DNA of 64,000 bases from Bicyclus anynana. Its lineage: Eukaryota; Arthropoda; Insecta; Lepidoptera; Nymphalidae. This document shows positions 33,363-45,500 of the stretch, in pieces. Below the pieces are notes generated by a model. It was not told where the DNA came from. It did no database searches and saw only the letters and a program-made list of their open reading frames with translations. The position numbers and the translations under genes are program-made. Every line of letters begins with the position of its first letter. Positions within the stretch are counted from its first letter, which is position 1. Location of the stretch: assembly GCF_947172395.1 (NCBI RefSeq), contig NC_069090.1:12848329-12912328 (forward strand), in the 5' to 3' direction.

Positions 33363-35487
33363 ATGGATAGATACAAACGTGTTCTTTTGTTGCTTTTATT
33401 ACGGCACCGCCGAAATAAACGTAGAAATCATAGAAGATTCTGGATATCTCCTTTGATAGCATTAAGAAATAGTGATGGTCAGTTTTTTATGCAGGAATAT
33501 AGGGAGTTGTTATTAGATGAAAATACATTTTTTAATTTTTTTAGAATGAGTGTGGCCAGCTTTAATAATTTGGTTGAAACCTTAAAACCACATATAAAAA
33601 AGCAATATACCAAATTCAGGAACCCTTTAGAACCAATTGAAATGATTGGTATTACATTGAGGTAAGTAATTCAAATATCATAATACTCGTAATGTTAATC
33701 AGTTATTAATTTATTATCTTTAAAAACAGTTTAATTTAAGTATTACTATTAGGTAACAAAGCAAAGTTATAATCTTCTTCTTGACTATCATCAGTAAAAT
33801 TATTAATCGTAGTGTTGGTTGAGTAGGTAGCTTCGAATTCATCTGTTCGATACGATGATGGCGATGGTGACTGGGCATGTTGTCCAGTTTGATATCCGCG
33901 TGACTGCAATGGTGTTGCTTGATACTGTTGTCCAGTTTGATATCCGCGTGACTGCAATGGTGTTGCTTGATACTGTTGTCCAGTTTGATATCCGCGTGAC
34001 TGCCATGTTGTTGATTGAGTCTGTTCCCCGAACCGAATTTCGGTAATGATATTTATAACTTTGCTTTGGAATGTCAAAGTTTGTAATTCCGTAAAGCTGT
34101 CCAAAGAAGGCAAAATTCCTTTGAAAAATGATAAGTGGCGGTTTTCTTTCTCTTGCAACGCTTTTAATGCTTGCGCCTCGAAATCATCTATTGCTTGGTT
34201 TGATCTCTTACGGCTTGCAGGCACGTAGCGAGAAGGACCTGGGGGTAACGAGGACATTTCTTTTGTAGGAAATGGAGAAGATGATGCTGTGTTTTCATTT
34301 CGTTCCGTTTCTTCAGACACCATTTCAAGGCTACTATCAGTTTTATTTTGGGCAACTTTCATCAAAAACAGCAACTGATTGTAATAATGATATTTCTTCA
34401 ATTGTTTTGCCCCTGATCCAGACGAACTGTTTTCTTTTATTTTTTTTACGTATCGAAAAAAGTTGTCCTTCACGCTTCTCCATTTTTTCACAACCTCGTT
34501 ACCTGCAAAGAAAGAAAAAAATGTGTAAGTACCTAACTTGTCTACACTGACCAATCTAAATGGGCCACCCTGTTTATTTTTTTGTGTTTCTATTTCAGGT
34601 ACTTAGGCAGCGGAAATTCGATAAACGACTTGCATTTCAAATTTAAACGTGGAAGAGCAACAATTTCTAGAACTATTTCGTCAGTTTGTCAAGCTATATG
34701 GAAATATGTTCGACCACTGTACATAGAAGAGATCACAGTAGAAAAACTACAAAATATTGCATTAGATTTTGATCTCAAAGCTAACTTTCCTCATTGCTTC
34801 GGGGCAATTGATGGGAAACATATACGTTTAATAAAACCAGACAAAAGTGGCTCTCTGTTTTATAATTATAAAAAATATTTTTCAATTGTTTTGCTGGCGG
34901 TTGTTGACTCAAATTATAAGTTTGTTTTTGTCGACGTGGGTGCATATGGTAAGGAAAGTGATTCTACTATTTTTAGAAATTCGACACTGTACAAGATTTT
35001 AATGAGAAATGAATTACCATTGCCTGATCCTCAACCACTTGGAAATGATCATAATAACGAGCCACCCATCCCTTATGTACTCGTCGGTGATGAAGCTTTT
35101 GGTTTAAGTAAGCATGTTATGCGCCCATACGGCGGATCCAATCTCAATGTGAAACAAAGAGTTTATAATTATCGCCTTAGCAGAGCACGTAGATACGTGG
35201 AATGTGCATTTGGGATCATGGCAAATAAATGGCGCATTTTACATAGGCCAATTGATACGTCATATGATTTAACTATTAATATTGCGAAAGCATGTTGTGT
35301 TTTACACAATTTTGTTATACAACACGATGGGTTAAAACAACAAGACAATATGGCAATAAGTAGGTTCTCACAATTGAGACCCCATAGCAATGAAGAATCA
35401 TTAGCCGAAAATTTTATCAGAGATCAATTTGCTAATTACTTTATGAGTCCAGAAGGGGCTTTACCATGGCAGTTGAAAAAGATATAA
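33363..35487 (+). CDS. HARBI1: HARBI1-like PIF/Harbinger transposase (2 exons, 395 aa)
   Basis: Exons 33363-33661 and 34599-35487 join in phase 2 (AG|G) across a GTAAGT...TTTCAG intron. The N-terminal part has a basic stretch and a helical region (NTFFNFFRMSVASFNNLVET). The join reads ITLRYLGSGNSINDLHFKF, the typical 'LRYLATG.S...L...F' element of HARBI1 proteins, followed by the HTH-like segment RATISRTISSVC. The DDE catalytic triad is D171 in GAIDGKHI, D264 in VLVGDEAF and E301 in RYVECAFGIM. The length is slightly above the usual ~350 aa. It cuts and inserts the transposon at TWA sites. The gene symbol is by family resemblance. The minus-strand partner gene has an exon inside this gene's intron. 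Confidence 0.92.
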
Positions 35488-35720
35488 ATTAACTTATGTA
35501 TTGAATTTACAAATAATATAATAAATAACAACTCACCAATTTTGTTCTTTTTTTGGTCCTCAAACTCCTCGTAATCTTGAAATATTTTTTTACAAACAGC
35601 TACCCATTCATTCGCTTTACGAAATTTATCACTGTAATGTTCGTGTGATTTATCCCATATAATGGGTCTTTCTTGGACCAAGGATATGAGAAAATCTATA
35701 TCAATATCCTGCTCACTCAT
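33736..35720 (-). CDS. MADF/Myb-like DNA-binding protein of the Harbinger element (2 exons, 316 aa)
   Basis: Minus-strand exons 35720-35537 and 34502-33736. The donor ATTG|GTGAGT and acceptor TTTGCAG|GTAACG keep the frame. The first exon starts MSEQDIDIDFLISLVQERPI and WDKSHEHYSDKFRKANEW. The second opens NEVVKKWRSVKDNFFRYVKK. Together these are the three-helix MADF (Myb/SANT-like) domain. The middle is Ser/Glu-rich, and the C-terminal third has about three imperfect copies of LQSRGYQTGQQYQATP. Known Harbinger elements need such a partner for nuclear import and TIR binding of the transposase; that role is inferred here. Its intron contains transposase exon 2. Confidence 0.88.
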
Positions 35721-35983
35721 GGTAAAATAGAAAATGTCGTTACGCTCGTCTAGCTTTCTCCTCTAGCAGTGCATCACTGTCCGTCGTCGCAGCGGAGCTC
35801 CGACAACGCAGCGCATCACCCTCCCTCCCGCTATAGTCTCTTGTCCGTCGATCCGTTGAAACGTCGCGCGCGACGACGCAACGGTCTAATGGGGCATGTC
35901 ATAAAAAATGTATGGAAAACGACGCAGCGACGACGCTGCGACGACGCAACGCAGCGCAACGCACTAATGGGGCCTCGCTCTAA

Positions 35984-36180
35984 GAGCGGGGGCACACGAT
36001 GCGTTGCGGCGGCGGTGCGGCGCCGGAGCGGTGTCGCTGCGTCGTCTTACATACAAATATCTGTGGTATGTCACACGATGCGCTTCGGCGCCGCACCGGA
36101 CTTGCAACCACCGAGACGTGGCGAGGAGGGGCCAACGCATCGCAATGATTTCACCGTATCAGCGGGCATCTAACGCATTT
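35984..36180. mobile_element. Truncated Harbinger-type MITE abutting the complete transposon
   Basis: Right after the TAA duplicate comes GAGCGGGGGCACACGATGCG, a GC-rich end resembling a Harbinger TIR, with an internal inverted echo ('cacacgatgcg' twice and 'gccgcaccgga' versus 'cggtgcggcg'). The far end is not visible. Open frames here are low-complexity artefacts. Confidence 0.45.
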
Positions 36181-36284
36181 GCTTGATTTGACTAGTCCAG
36201 CGTTTTTACGAACAACGTATCTTCGAGATAAGAGTTTATTAGTTACTTTCTAGTACTCATTCATTTTATTTATTTGTTAGATAA

Positions 36285-36490
36285 CATCTGACGTCAACCG
36301 GATGTGGGTTTTTAACTCAATCTCGGAAGCGCCCGGACTGTAACACTGAAGCCAAAATACTTCCAGAACAGCATTCTAGGCCGAGGTCCTCGTTTCACCC
36401 ATCTCTTCCGCTTCTGCCTTCGGGCCTCATTCGAGGATGCTTCTGGTGACGCTGCTGAGGCCTCATTACGGAGCCTACGGCCCTTCAAAA
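36285..36490 (+). repeat. Dispersed repeat (family R4), partial
   Basis: Words such as 'catctgacgtcaaccggatg', 'gcgcccggactgtaac' and 'ctaggccgaggtc' match 39340-39670 and, reversed, 54820-55075. It looks like the 3' part of a non-LTR element, but I cannot name it. Confidence 0.45.
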
Positions 36491-36579
36491 ATGAAATAAC
36501 AAATTAAAACCCAGCGTTTCTGTTCAAACAAACAGTGTTTCTTCGAGGGACGTATTTATTAATAAGTTTCTAGTACTCT

Positions 36580-37037
36580 TTTCCACTAATGTGATCTTCA
36601 CACAATTCACACATTATGGTAAGGCCAACAATATCCACATCTTTATCAAAGTGCTAATATGTATATTACCTTGAGAAGTTTAACTGGTTTACTGTGATGC
36701 AAATATAAAGCATACTGTGTTAAGCCCATTTATTATAATGTTTTTCCCAATTTTTATCAGAAGACTAGCTGACGCCGCGCGGTTTCACTCACGTGGTTCC
36801 CGTTCCTGTATAATTACAGGGATAATATATAGCCTTCCTCGATACATGGGCTATCTAACAACGAAAGAAATTTTCAAATCGGACCAGTAGTTCTTAAGAT
36901 TAGCGAGTTCAAGCAAACAAACAAACAAACTCTTTAGCTTTATAATATTAGTACAGATAAAACATGCAGTACATTCCTAGCCAATTCTCCCCAGACAACT
37001 CATAAAACAGTTATCACTATGTGCCCTGGACTTTGTA
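36580..37037 (+). repeat. Interspersed repeat (family R1) with nested Helitron
   Basis: Homologous to 20430-20700 at its start ('atattaccttgagaagttta', 'tactgtgatgcaaatata') and again at its end ('agttatcactatgtgccctg'). A Lep1-type Helitron (36765-36957) is inserted within it. Confidence 0.6.
36765..36957 (-). mobile_element. Helitron-like (Lep1-type), nested in repeat R1
   Basis: Begins CTAGCTGACGCCGCGCGG and ends 'aatattagtacaga', reverse orientation, with (CAAA)n near the 5' end. Confidence 0.75.
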
Positions 37038-37591
37038 TCGTAAAAGATTCAATGTGGCCATTCTCTCGTGGCCGTTCGCCTCGCCTGATTACACTTTTCG
37101 TAACGCAATCACATGCTTACTCCCCAAGTCAAGCGTGTGTAAAGTTTTACTTCAAAAAAATTGTTTTATGGGGAGGCTTGACTGGCGTTCGATCAACGTA
37201 CCTTCGGAACCAAATAAGTACCTAATATTAGAAATAATAATAACAGCATCTTATCATCACGCCTTAAACTACTGTAACTATGCCTAATCAAAATTATAAA
37301 TACTAAGGTACATAATGATACTTCAAAGATAAGAAAAATCCACAGCTCCATTATAAAGGTTCGTCACAGTATCATCATATTACTAAAATTAAGATAAAGT
37401 CAATAAAAGCTATTTATTTTATTGCCGCAAGTTAGATTTTATTGTTCTTTATAAAATACAATAAATAGTTTGACTGATCACGTTTACGTATGAGTACAAT
37501 TAAATATTTGGTAACTTAAATTGTACAAAAGACATTTCGTAAACATGAGTTAATACAGTTATATAATAACGTGCCACCAAAACATTTCCAT

Positions 37592-37855
37592 ATCCTACTA
37601 ATATTATAAACGCGAAAGTTTGTATGAATGTTTGTTTGGGTGTTTGTTACTGTTTAACGCCGCAACCAATGAACCGATTTGGCTGAAATAGATTTTACCC
37701 TGGATTTACACATAGGCACTTTTCATCCCGGAAAAATCATGTTCCATTCAAGGTTTATAGGTAGTAGACGTCCGCTAAGAATGGATTTTGCGACAGGGCC
37801 GGATTATGAAGGTTAAAGGGCGGACGAAGTCGCGGGCGTCCACTGGTAAGTTAGA
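37592..37855 (+). mobile_element. Helitron-like copy (second family)
   Basis: Starts TCCTACTAATATTATAAACG, carries 'gatttggctgaa' and 'ttttaccctggatttacaca', and ends with a mutated terminus 'gcgggcgtccactgg'. Confidence 0.65.
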
Positions 37856-38702
37856 AATAAAAGATACGGCCTACGCCTTCGTAGGAATAGGTATAATTGT
37901 ATTGTACTTATAGGCAATGATAGTTTTATACTATAGATCGGTTACGTCCCTACAAAATCACTGCAAAAAGTAATCTGAATAATCACAACATTGAGCGCTC
38001 ACATGCGCAACTTGGTTACCGATTGTTTGCATGTTAATATTTCCAAGTGTGACAAAAATTTAAATATGAAGTAAAATCGAAAAAAAATATTTGTTTAGTA
38101 CATTTAGTTCTTCTTCGCATTGATATCAAAATATGTAACAAATAATGAAAGTCGAAGTTGAGAATCGTCTATAGCGGAATGGCCCTATGAATTTCCTCTT
38201 TTGAGCGCCTCATTTTTTATGCGCTCGTAACGCATCTGATCATCTGATGAATATCATTGCTTATAGGTATATGGTCTATGGTATCTACAATTATTGTATG
38301 TTCGTGATTTTGTACAAAAATACCTCGGAATTTAATAGGGTTTTTATTAAAACTTCATGTGTTCTTAATTAATTATATTGTGTATTCTTGAACATGAACT
38401 AACGATAATTACAAAAGGTACTTTAACTTCAAAGTTTTCGTCACTCTAGTGAGATACTTATCTTCTGAATTCGAGTATTTGAACAAATTAAAATTATTGG
38501 CAATCTAATCTATAAAGATATTACATAATTCCACTGATAAGCATATTGTGTAATATTATGTTTAGGGTTGACACATTTTAATAAAAAAATGAAGTACATT
38601 TATAGACATAAAAATTATATTTAATATTAGGTTATCAAATGTATAAAAAAAACATCTTTCAGACAGTATTTATGTTTGTAAATAAAGTAGCAAGTAATTA
38701 AT

Positions 38703-38870
38703 ATCATCATTATTATCATCATATCAGCCGATGGACGTCTACTGCAGGGCAAAGGCATTTTGTAGAGACTTCCAAACATCACGATCCTGAGCCGCCTTCA
38801 TCCAACGAATCCCTGCGACTCGCTTAATGTCGTAAGTCCACCAAGTGGCCCAAGACTGCGCTTACTAGTG
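38703..38870 (-). pseudogene. 3' end of an RTE-like element, reversed
   Basis: Short (ATC)-type tail then 'agccgatggacgtctactgc', 'gagacttccaaacatcacga' and 'cgcctt catccaacgaatc', the reverse of the RTE tail also seen at 12857-12995. No gene is seen in 37860-38700 or in 38870-39120. Confidence 0.65.
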
Positions 38871-39119
38871 CGGGGTGCACTAATACCTATATCAATGTGA
38901 TCGCTAATTGGATCAGGACAGAACACCATTTATATGCAAATGCACTATGCAAATGTACCCAAACCTAAGTACTTACGAAAACTTCATAACAAAGTGTAGG
39001 CGACAACCCTAATTACGTCAACTATCAATTAACAGCCTACCTACTAAATAGCAGTGTTTAAGCTAATGCCCGTATAATTGCAAAATCTATAAAATGAGTT
39101 ATCACAATCATTCGGTCAG

Positions 39120-39670
39120 CCACTGAAGATCAAGTAATCGCATGATGCACATCGCGATCAACACGCGTTGAGTTTTATCGGCTGTCAAGCCTGTCAAGTT
39201 GCAGGCATGTGAGATTACTTGACCGTCAGTGGCTGACATTATCAGGTAATTTAAATAGACCACTACAGGACCAAGTCTTCCTCCTTATAAGATATGGAGC
39301 ACGCTGCTCCATTGCTGATTTACGATTCAGACGATGACATGACGACCGACAATGCTTCCCGGGCAACACAATCACAAGCAACACAGCGTCTTCGCCGGCG
39401 AAGACGAGGTCCCCGATATCTAACGTCACCCGGACGTGGGTTTTCTAACTCACGATCTCAGGGGCGTCCGGACTGATTCACTCAGATCACGGTTACACCC
39501 TCCCGAATGGCCCTCTAAGCCGAGGTCTCATAGGAGACGCCCTTAGAGAGTCATTCCGTCCTCTATCTTTATTTCAACCTTCGGGTCTTATCAGGCGATG
39601 CTTCCGCGCTCGCACAAATCCCCCGGTGACGCCGTAGTGGTCCCACATGGAGCCATCGGCACTTACTCAA
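39120..39670 (+). repeat. Dispersed repeat (family R4), longest copy
   Basis: Contains 'gcgtcttcgccggcgaagac', 'gaggtccccgatatctaacg' and 'tcacccggacgtggg', repeated (reversed) at 54820-55075 and partly at 36285-36490. A 60-codon frame (39294-39476) with an Arg-rich RRRRRGPRY stretch may be the remnant of a non-LTR protein end. Confidence 0.45.
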
Positions 39671-40309
39671 CACGTAAAAAAATCCATTGCTGATTTGAGG
39701 GCTTATCTATCTTTAGCTTAACGACCACTATCTGCTGTTAATGATAATGACAAGGGTCCGACGGCTAACACTACCAACTACCCAACTTTGGACATACTTG
39801 AGACTACTTTCATTGACGAAAGAATAACTCGCTCCATAACTTGCTAATTCTGTTCTTAATAATTTACGTCTTTGTTACAGATTTACATTTTAACTCCCAG
39901 CATTAGTGCTACAATATTATCACATTAACGTAGATTTGCAAATGACAAACAATTGACAAGTTATTTATATAGATAAATAATATGCGTTAACGAGAGAGCA
40001 AGTCATAATATTGACATATATAGTACGAGAACCGGCATAATAAATATATACCCTCTTCTATTATTTAATTGGGATAAGAAGTAAATGATTGAAAATATTC
40101 ACATTGACACATTGCACATGTGTTGCCTGATTATATTGCAGTATATTATTATTATTAAATATAAAATAGTATTAAATGCCAAATTATAATATTATTATTA
40201 TTTAATTTATTTAATCTCCCTCCCTCATTGCTTAATTTAAAAAAAAATCTTACACTAGTTAATATAATATACCCAAAAGAATTGAAAACATAAGGGTTGC
40301 CTGTTGTTG

Positions 40310-40355
40310 GGTTGGTATTGATTTTCACGCAGACGAAATCGCGTGCGTCCGCTAG
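40310..40355 (+). mobile_element. Helitron-like 3' terminus
   Basis: 'ttttcacgcagacgaaatcg' then 'cgtgcgtccgctag' is the 3' end of the second Helitron-like family. The AT-rich stretch 39670-40310 shows nothing else. Confidence 0.5.
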
Positions 40356-41333
40356 TAAAAAACCTTGTATTTATTTAAAGTGCGAGTCCGACTCGCACTT
40401 GTTTATTTTTATTATTATTTTGTGAGATGTAATAATCAGATACTGATGTCATATCGAAATAGTATTTCCTTGAATTTTATCAAATCTTATCTGAAGATAT
40501 GATACAATGTTGCTTTATAAGTAATCGATGTAGTAAAATCCAGTTTTGAGGGCGCGTACGAGTATCTACTTTCTAGAATGTGTAGATGTAATATTAATAC
40601 TTCTTACATAATACAAAATCTCAGATTATGAGTCTCGTTAGGAGGAGGATGAAAATCCTCACCCCTTTCGGTTTCTACACGACATCGTAACGCTTAATCG
40701 CTTGACGGTACGTCTTTGCCGGTAACTAGCCAGACCTAGACCAATTAAGAAAACCTCAATCGGCCCAGCCGCAACATGATTTTTAGCCCCCTACGCAAGA
40801 GGGGTGTTATAAGTTTGATGTGTCTGTGTGACTGTCAGTCTGTCTTTCTGTCTGTGGCACCATAACTCCGAACGGTTGAAGCGATGTTAATTTAGTTTTT
40901 CTTTTGTATTAAAGGTAAGTGGCTCAAGTATGCCTCTCTGACAGAGAGTTACATATTTGTACCTTTTGCCGTGGAGATACTTGGGCAATGGAGTCGCAGT
41001 GCCAAAAAAAATTACCAAATCATTTCACCGCGCCTCGACTGGTGACAGAAGGGCTACCTCATTTTTTGCGCAAAGGATCAGCCTGGTTATCCAACGCGGA
41101 AATGCAGCCAGTACTCTTACCACCATTCCTCCTCCTCAATCCATCATGTGGGCATGATTTGTGTAGTTATTAGGATGAGTTAACTTAAGTTCCTTATTGT
41201 AATCTTTCTCAATAAAAAAATAACCGAATATCTGCAAATATACTCGAGTGAGATTCATGACTTGATCGAGAGTGTACTTAAAAGATTTTGTATGAAAAAT
41301 GTAGGTATTTGGCCGCAATTTAACATTATCAAT
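40356..41333 (+). repeat. Interspersed repeat (family R3), about 1 kb, near full length
   Basis: Nearly its whole length is found reversed at 51650-52600, including 'gtgcgagtccgactcgcact' at one end and 'tctgcaaatatactcgagtg' at the other. SINE family 1 sequence lies inside both copies (40640-40790 here), and both abut a Helitron-like terminus, so the composite spread as a unit. A shorter piece is in intron 9 of copy 1. Confidence 0.7.
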
Positions 41334-41469
41334 CATTTATTTTTTAGCACTAATGAATAACAGATGAGGGTATATATTTCTAATGCCGGATCTTAGACTA
41401 ATGCCGATATACCTACTTAATACCTACATCAAATATTATATAATATCTGGGTGACACTATGCGTTGGTT

Positions 41470-42010
41470 TACGAGCAAATTGGTTTAATCCGCGATACAT
41501 GAGCAGACAGTCTTGTTTATTCAGTGTGGTTAATCTATGTGTTTTCGGATCTCGAGGTACTGGGTTCGACTCCTGTATGAGATCCTGAACAAGTTAAATT
41601 CACAGTCCGGAGAGGGGAAGTTGGTGGTATTGGTATCGGCACCCCAAACCTCGGAGAGCACGGTAAGCCACCGGTACCGGTCATTATATTTAACATCTAA
41701 TGGTGGTCGTTAATGAATTTAACATCCCGTAACCCCGCCAACCCGCATTGGGTAAGCGGTGTGGGTTTAAGCTCCATATCCCCTCTCCTATATGGAAGGA
41801 GGCCTGTGACACTATAGCTTGGCAAATTCATTCGTAACACTCCCGATGATCCGCGCGGGCCGGGGGGCGTGTAGCGATTAATGAAAAACCCACGACTGAT
41901 GCACCTCACTTCCCCGTACGCACGATTTCACACTCCCGCAGCCTTTCCCCCTGTCGTTCGCATATCACGGGAGTGTCATCAACAAATTTGCCAGACTATA
42001 ACATGCGACG
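41470..42010. repeat. SINE-like and other dispersed repeats
   Basis: 'ggtactgggttcgactcctg' resembles a tRNA B-box. 'ccatatcccctctcctatat' with 'ggaaggaggcctgtg' recurs near 58050-58110, and 'cgcgggccggggggcgtgta' with 'taatgaaaaacccacgac' recurs reversed at 26420-26460. No protein is supported. Confidence 0.4.
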
Positions 42011-42710
42011 TACGAGATAATCTCGTGGAAAGAAATAAAGAGAATTCAACCAATGGTGGTGCAACCGGGAATAACTCTATCTCTTTCATTGCGTTGGGAC
42101 AATAAAGATGGGACTAGGATAGCTTCACCGACGACATTTTGTATACTTTCTCTTCACTGGTCGCATGTTAGCGTCATTGACCTTGTAAGCCAATGATATT
42201 TTATACTATAGATATTTGTAACAACAAAAGGTAACTGCTGTAAATCGTTGACGAGTTCCATCGTCAGTGTTTCGGCTCCATCATCAGACCAACTCCAGAC
42301 CTTCATAAAATTGTAGTGGTTTAAAATACCTAATGAAAACCCTAACAAACGTACGTCTCTACAATTTTCGAAAGTTCCCCACAATTTCTCCAGGCTGCCA
42401 TCATCAGATCCTGACATGAAAAAAATGGGACCACCCTTCCAAACAAAAGAAGAATTAAAAAAAAACATACATGCATCCGAACGTAGAACCTCCTCCTTTT
42501 TGGAAGTCAGTTAGAAACAATTATTTCGTAACGTATAAGTTACGTAGCTATAAAAATAAAATACAACATTACAAAACAACACATCGAAACATTGATACAA
42601 ACATTATTTAAAGTACGTTCAAACTAACCTAAAAATAAATCATAAGATATTTCCATAATGAACTCGTTTATCTACCCACTTAAACTATACGATCTGTGGT
42701 TAAAATATTA

Positions 42711-42934
42711 TCTATACTAATATTATAAAGCTAACGAGTTTGTTTGTTTGTTTGTTTGTTTGTTTGTTTGTTTGTTTGATTGAACGCGCTAATCTCAGGA
42801 ACTACTGGTTCGATTTGAAAAATTCTTTCAGTGTTAGATAGCCCATTTATCGAGGAAGGCTATAGGCTATATATTATGCCCGTATTCCTACGGGAACGGG
42901 AACCACGCGAGTGAAACCGCGCGGCGTCAGCTAG
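42711..42934 (+). mobile_element. Helitron-like (Lep1-type) full-length copy
   Basis: Starts TCTATACTAATATTATAAAG, has nine GTTT units (42731-42778 region), and ends GCGCGGCGTCAGCTAG followed by T. This is the cleanest copy in the window. Confidence 0.8.
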
Positions 42935-43120
42935 TAATTTAATACAAATTCCGTGCGTTGTCAACAACAAATAGCAAACATTCTTATTGGATAGATAAAA
43001 TTGTTAAAACCAACAGAGGCGAATTCAAACAATGATAAAAATATTTTTTTTTACATTACATAATATTAATGTACAATTATCAAGTTTGTGTCAAGTCATG
43101 CAAAATGGTTTTATTAATTA

Positions 43121-43320
43121 CTAGTAGGCGCCGCGCGGTTTCACCTGCGTGGTTCCTGTTCTGTAGGAATACAGGGATAAATTATAGCCTATAGCCTTCC
43201 TCGATAAATGGGCTATGTAACAATTAAATATTTTTTCAAATCGGACCAGTAGTTCTTGAGATTAGCGCGTTCAAACAAACAAACAAACTCTTCAGCTTTA
43301 TAATATTAGTACAGTACAGA
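43121..43320 (-). mobile_element. Helitron-like (Lep1-type), reversed
   Basis: Begins CTAGTAGGCGCCGCGCGG and ends 'aatattagtacagtacaga'. Confidence 0.7.
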
Positions 43321-45335
43321 TTAGTGGGCGACTTTGATCTCGTGAAATTTAGCACACATCCCGCAGAAACCATGGATATTTTCGGGGTAAAAAGTAGCTT
43401 AGGTACATTAGTTGCTCAATAACCTCTTCTATGTTTCAGTGAAAGTCTTATTAAAATCCGTTCAGCTCTTCCAAAGATTATCCCGGACAAACAGACAGAC
43501 ACGACGATATGTTTGTGTATTGGTATCGTGTAAATATTGATAAACTAATGTTAGATTTTTAATTATTTAATAATTATAAATACATAAGATAACATATAAA
43601 AACTCCTTCTACCAGATAAATATTTTAATCTGTACCTACTGTTTATTAATGATTATGGTTTTATTCTGAGGTTTGGTTGGGTAATTGTTGTCTAGGAAAA
43701 GAATGATGACATGTTATGTGGTGATAACTTAAATTTAACTAATGTATTAACCATCTAATAAAGTAACGATTTGTTGAAATTTTAAATTTGTGGAAGTAAG
43801 AATGAGTAATAAGATATTTGGAAATACAGTTTAATCATTTCAGCTTGTGTTTTTTTAACTCAATTTTCACACTAATAAGTATGCTACGCTCTTGGGCCTA
43901 CATAGGAATTAATTAAATAACATTTTGAAATAATGAATATATATATATATATATATATATATTATTTTGACAACGGTATCCTAAGAACGAAAAAACCTGA
44001 TAACGTTTTACACCAAACAACGCGGGTTTCTGAGGATAAGAGCTGATTAGTTTCCGAAATACAATCAATCGGTACAGCTGTTCATAAATTATTAAAAAAT
44101 CTTTGTGATTTTTTTTTAATTTATGAATTTTTGTTGTGTGGAAAAAAAAGTGGGAAGCAGGAAATTCAAGTGAACATCTGGTACCTAAAAGTATTCATAT
44201 ATAAACAATGTTTTAATTATCATGTATTCGTATCAAATATTAAGCACTAAAGCAAATTAATTTTATTTAGTGTACAATACTAACTGTCATAGTAGAAGAT
44301 TCGTATTAAAAAGTACCTTCACCCATCCTTTTATTGGATGAAAATTGTTTTATATTAAATTTAGTACTTATGTTAAAATAGTACTTTGTTATAAAAGGGG
44401 CTAAAAGACCCATTTATACCTACGTATTTTTAGGGCACGAGCCGTAAGGCGAGGGCCGCTAAATAGAAACCGAGTTTATAATAGGTTTAGCCCCACGTGT
44501 TACTTTACACTACGATTGCGAGAAAATAAATTAATTCAGTACAGAATTCAATGTTAAAATTCTTTTTGCAGACGCTCAACTCAGAACTCAATAAAAATAA
44601 AATTAATAAAAAATACGCATTCCACAGACAAAAACGCTGCATTTCGTTCCAATTTCAATTTTTTATCAAACAATCAGGGCCTTACTTATGTACCTACTCG
44701 TACCCAACCTATGATGATTATATTGACGAATAAAACCATCTTTTTTATAAAGGTCATTATTTTAATATTAAACTATTTACGAATGAAACCTTTTTCGTTT
44801 TAAAGTAGGTACTCGTAACAAAAATAAAAAAGAATCAATCCTACCTACCTTTTTTTCTTCTAACATCATTGTCAACAAGGTTGAAGATAGTTTCTAATAG
44901 GTATGGCTCTTAGACTATCACTAAATCATTCTTTATCAGACCGGTATTACGATGTTTCTATTAATATGTATACCATAACATACACGCAATGAACGCGAGA
45001 TATTTGCGGCCTTCAAACTTACTAAGAAATTACTTCGTAGACAGTCGTGTACAGCAAAGTACGATCATAAAGCTCATTACTGGTGAACAAATAAGACGTA
45101 AATTATAATCGTAATACAAAATTAAGTGACATTTTATTTTATGTGATAATCGAAAACGTAAGTAGGTACTTACCTATTAGATAATATACCATAGTTAATA
45201 TTTGGCATATTACGTAATTTTTTTCAAATCAAACTCTAAATGCCCGCAGTTTTGCTTTTATAATGTAGATCAGTTAATCTGTTACTTTTTATTGGGAACA
45301 AACAATACATTTTCTGGATGATCGATTCGTATTCG
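43321..45335. other. Repeat-rich spacer without a recognised gene
   Basis: Includes a decayed repeat with 'aagattatcccggacaaaca' (43400-43510), an (AT)n microsatellite at about 43938-43962, and a GC-rich word 'cacgagccgtaaggcgaggg' near 44436 that looks like part of a DNA element. Open frames are short and not family-like. Confidence 0.4.
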
Positions 45336-45500
45336 ATATAGGTATCGTTAATTTTATATATCCAAAATTCGTGAAATCGTAAATAAACGATTTTACGTTT
45401 TATAATATTATTTTTTCAACTAACAATAGTTTCGATTTTTATAAAAACAGAATAACAAACCTAGTTATTTTTTTATGATTAAAACAGACGCATTTATAAT
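45336..45500 (+). repeat. Direct repeat, left copy
   Basis: About 165 bases from 'gatataggtatcgttaattt' to 'aaacagacgcatttataa' recur almost unchanged at 46539-46709. One copy is outside and one inside the left inverted repeat of the DIRS-like element. Confidence 0.8.

Larger units (their letters stand above)
33207..35980. mobile_element. Complete PIF/Harbinger DNA transposon (2774 bp) with two genes
   Basis: The ends are inverted repeats sharing GAGGCCCCATTAGTGCGTTG and continuing GCGCTGCGTTGCGTCG; only the outermost bases differ (GGCC versus GAGC). The trinucleotide TAA directly flanks both sides (33204-33206 and 35981-35983), the target duplication typical of this superfamily. It encodes an HARBI1-type DDE transposase on the plus strand and a MADF/Myb-like protein on the minus strand, both apparently intact. 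It may be autonomous or recently so. Confidence 0.9.

Noticed and set aside
35769..36186. Arg-rich frames after the Harbinger element
   Set aside because: They are translations of GC-rich TIR and MITE sequence with no family resemblance.
42154..42468. 104-codon minus-strand frame
   Set aside because: No recognisable domain, it lies among dispersed repeats and lacks supporting signals.
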